Positions 29,235 through 30,160 of a stretch of 30,160 nucleotides of DNA are shown here, piece by piece. The notes below the pieces were generated by a model. That model saw only the letters and a list, made by a program, of their open reading frames with translations, did not search any database and was not told where the DNA came from. Numbering within the stretch: the first letter of the stretch is position 1; each line of letters begins with the position of its first letter. The DNA comes from DASYYE01 sp035946955 (GTDB taxonomy: Bacteria; Actinomycetota; Actinomycetes; Streptosporangiales; Streptosporangiaceae). The translations under genes were made by a program, and so were the position numbers. The stretch lies in NCBI GenBank assembly GCA_035946955.1, contig DASYYE010000062.1:1-30160 (forward strand). Direction: 5' to 3'.

Positions 29235-29768
29235 CTAGGTCATGCTCCGGGCGATGGCCAGCAGGGTGGCGGTCCCGTAGGTTCGGCTGACGATGTTGGT
29301 GTCCACGCCGTGCAGGTCGAGTTCGACCCAGGCGGGGTTTGCCCTGGTGGGGTCGGTGTGCGGGAAGGTCACCAGCATCGGGTAGCCGTTGACCTGGGTG
29401 ATCGCGTTCTTCCCGCTCATCCCGGCCATGGACTTGCGGAAGAAGGCCATCGGGTCGTGGTAGATCGCGGGCCACATCATGATCGTGACTTTCCCGTGGT
29501 CGAAGACCAGGGCGACCTGATGCAGTGGTGGGCTGACCCACACCTTGGCCAGGGTCTTGGCGTCCGCCAGAGGAGCATTTGGCACGTGGACGGGGAAACC
29601 GGCTGCTGCCTGCGCACCGGCAACTGTCGTCTGTTCCTCGTGCAGGAACGGGTGGCTGTAGTCGGGGGCCGAGGCACTGCCCGGCGCGGAGTTAGATCCC
29701 TGCCCTGAGCATGCGGTGACGCTCACCGCGGTGGCGGCGGCAGCCGCCCTCAGAAGCCTTGCCTTCAT
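29235..29768 (-). CDS. secreted lipoprotein of unknown function
   Basis: This is a 177-residue predicted lipoprotein. The signal peptide MKARLLRAAAAATAVSVTAC ends in a lipobox (VTAC, C20), followed by a Ser/Gly/Ala linker. The mature domain has alternating strands such as KVWVSPPLHQVALVFDHG, KVTIMMWPAIYHDPMAFF and AITQVNGYPMLVTFPH, and ends with a helix (ATLLAIARSMT). I do not recognise the family. AGGAG lies 7 nt before the ATG. It follows the unknown 29782-30160 gene by 13 bp on the same strand, so both are probably one transcript carried by the mobile element. A role at the cell surface is inferred only from the signal. Confidence 0.8.
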   Translation of the reverse strand: MKARLLRAAAAATAVSVTACSGQGSNSAPGSASAPDYSHPFLHEEQTTVAGAQAAAGFPVHVPNAPLADAKTLAKVWVSPPLHQVALVFDHGKVTIMMWPAIYHDPMAFFRKSMAGMSGKNAITQVNGYPMLVTFPHTDPTRANPAWVELDLHGVDTNIVSRTYGTATLLAIARSMT

Positions 29769-29781
29769 TCGCTGCTCCTGT

Positions 29782-30160
29782 CTAGCAGAGGTGGCCGCCG
29801 CTGTTCTGGACGTACAGTTCGCTGTTGCTGACCTGGGCCATGGTCCATCCCGGTGCGGTGTCGGCGAAGCACACGAGTTGCGCCCATGGCTGCCAGTGGG
29901 TGAGCGACGTGGCGTCCTGGAGGCTGTAGAAGTGGGTCCATAGGGTGTCGCAGGTGTTGCGGCGCTCGGAGTTGGTCAGTGCCCATCCCTGGTTGAACCG
30001 CATCGTCGGGGAGTAGTTGAAGGGCCTGGCCGCGCCGTCGAAGTAGAACCGGAAGATCCCGATGCCGTGGGCGTTGCCGACCTCGAAGTGCCAGCTGGCA
30101 CCGGCTCCGATGGTCCCGGCCCACTGCTGCAAGCTGTCCTGCCCGTTGTCCACCCACTCG
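29782..30160 (-). CDS. unknown Trp-rich protein, N-terminus beyond the window
   Basis: The C-terminal 125 or so residues of an unrecognised protein; the frame is open to the right edge (EWVDNGQDS...), so the GTG at 30153 is probably internal. Eight tryptophans and three cysteines are spread along a strand-rich sequence: GAGASWHFEVGNAHGIGIFR, RNTCDTLWTHFYSL, WAQLVCFADTAPGW, and the end YVQNSGGHLC. The composition suits an exported or surface beta-rich domain, but its signal region is not in the window. It is probably in an operon with the lipoprotein (13 bp apart). Confidence 0.7.
   Translation of the reverse strand, partial: EWVDNGQDSLQQWAGTIGAGASWHFEVGNAHGIGIFRFYFDGAARPFNYSPTMRFNQGWALTNSERRNTCDTLWTHFYSLQDATSLTHWQPWAQLVCFADTAPGWTMAQVSNSELYVQNSGGHLC

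Larger units (their letters stand above)
26690..30160. mobile_element. serine-integrase mobile element, left end; continues past the window
   Basis: The recombinase gene points toward the junction at about 26690, and the genes to its right (small ORF, palindrome, lipoprotein, unknown protein) show no link to the chromosomal housekeeping genes on the left. No replication or transfer gene is visible, so it could be a phage, an integrative plasmid or a genomic island. Confidence 0.6.

Overview
The window is GC-rich, densely packed DNA with many GTG starts, few strong Shine-Dalgarno sites and actinobacterial gene families. It most likely comes from a soil actinomycete chromosome (Actinomycetota; I cannot fix the genus). 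No rRNA, tRNA or CRISPR array is visible.

Layout. (1) 1-7055: the 3' part of a PLP aminotransferase, a [3Fe-4S] ferredoxin, and a probable glycoconjugate locus with two SAM methyltransferases, a prenyltransferase/cyclase-like alpha-barrel protein, a family-4 glycosyltransferase and GDP-mannose 4,6-dehydratase. A VIT1/CCC1-type metal transporter follows. (2) 7274-15131: one tightly overlapping seven-gene unit. It holds a four-gene OpuC/ProU-type ABC importer directly coupled to hutU, an M20-family amidohydrolase and hutF, giving histidine/urocanate degradation with its probable importer. (3) 15132-20766: an array of sigma factor / membrane beta-propeller modules sits between hutF and hutI. Two modules are complete (SigE-family sigma factor overlapping a gene for a single-pass membrane protein with a YVTN-type propeller). 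A middle module has lost nearly all of its sigma gene and kept a 69-nt remnant fused in frame to the propeller. Decayed propeller sequence lies at the end. The modules share a conserved upstream element. (4) 20767-26682: hutI, a strong hairpin terminator, an intergenic stretch with DnaA-box-like sequences, then flavin reductase, SppA-type protease, NYN-domain protein, a methyltransferase and a GNAT acetyltransferase. (5) About 26690-30160: the end of an integrated mobile element with a large serine recombinase whose reading frame runs across the junction into the 3' end of the GNAT gene, a small gene upstream of it, a roughly 160-bp imperfect palindrome, a lipoprotein and an unrecognised protein cut by the window edge.

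How the parts work together. The ABC system plus HutU, the amidohydrolase, HutF and HutI can take histidine-derived urocanate to glutamate if the amidohydrolase replaces HutG; hutH is not in the window. The sigma/propeller array looks like a family of membrane-signalling modules that has expanded and partly decayed inside the hut locus. It is the strongest candidate here for an undescribed system: each sigma factor is translationally coupled to a membrane protein that has no recognisable anti-sigma zinc motif but carries an external 7- or 8-blade propeller.
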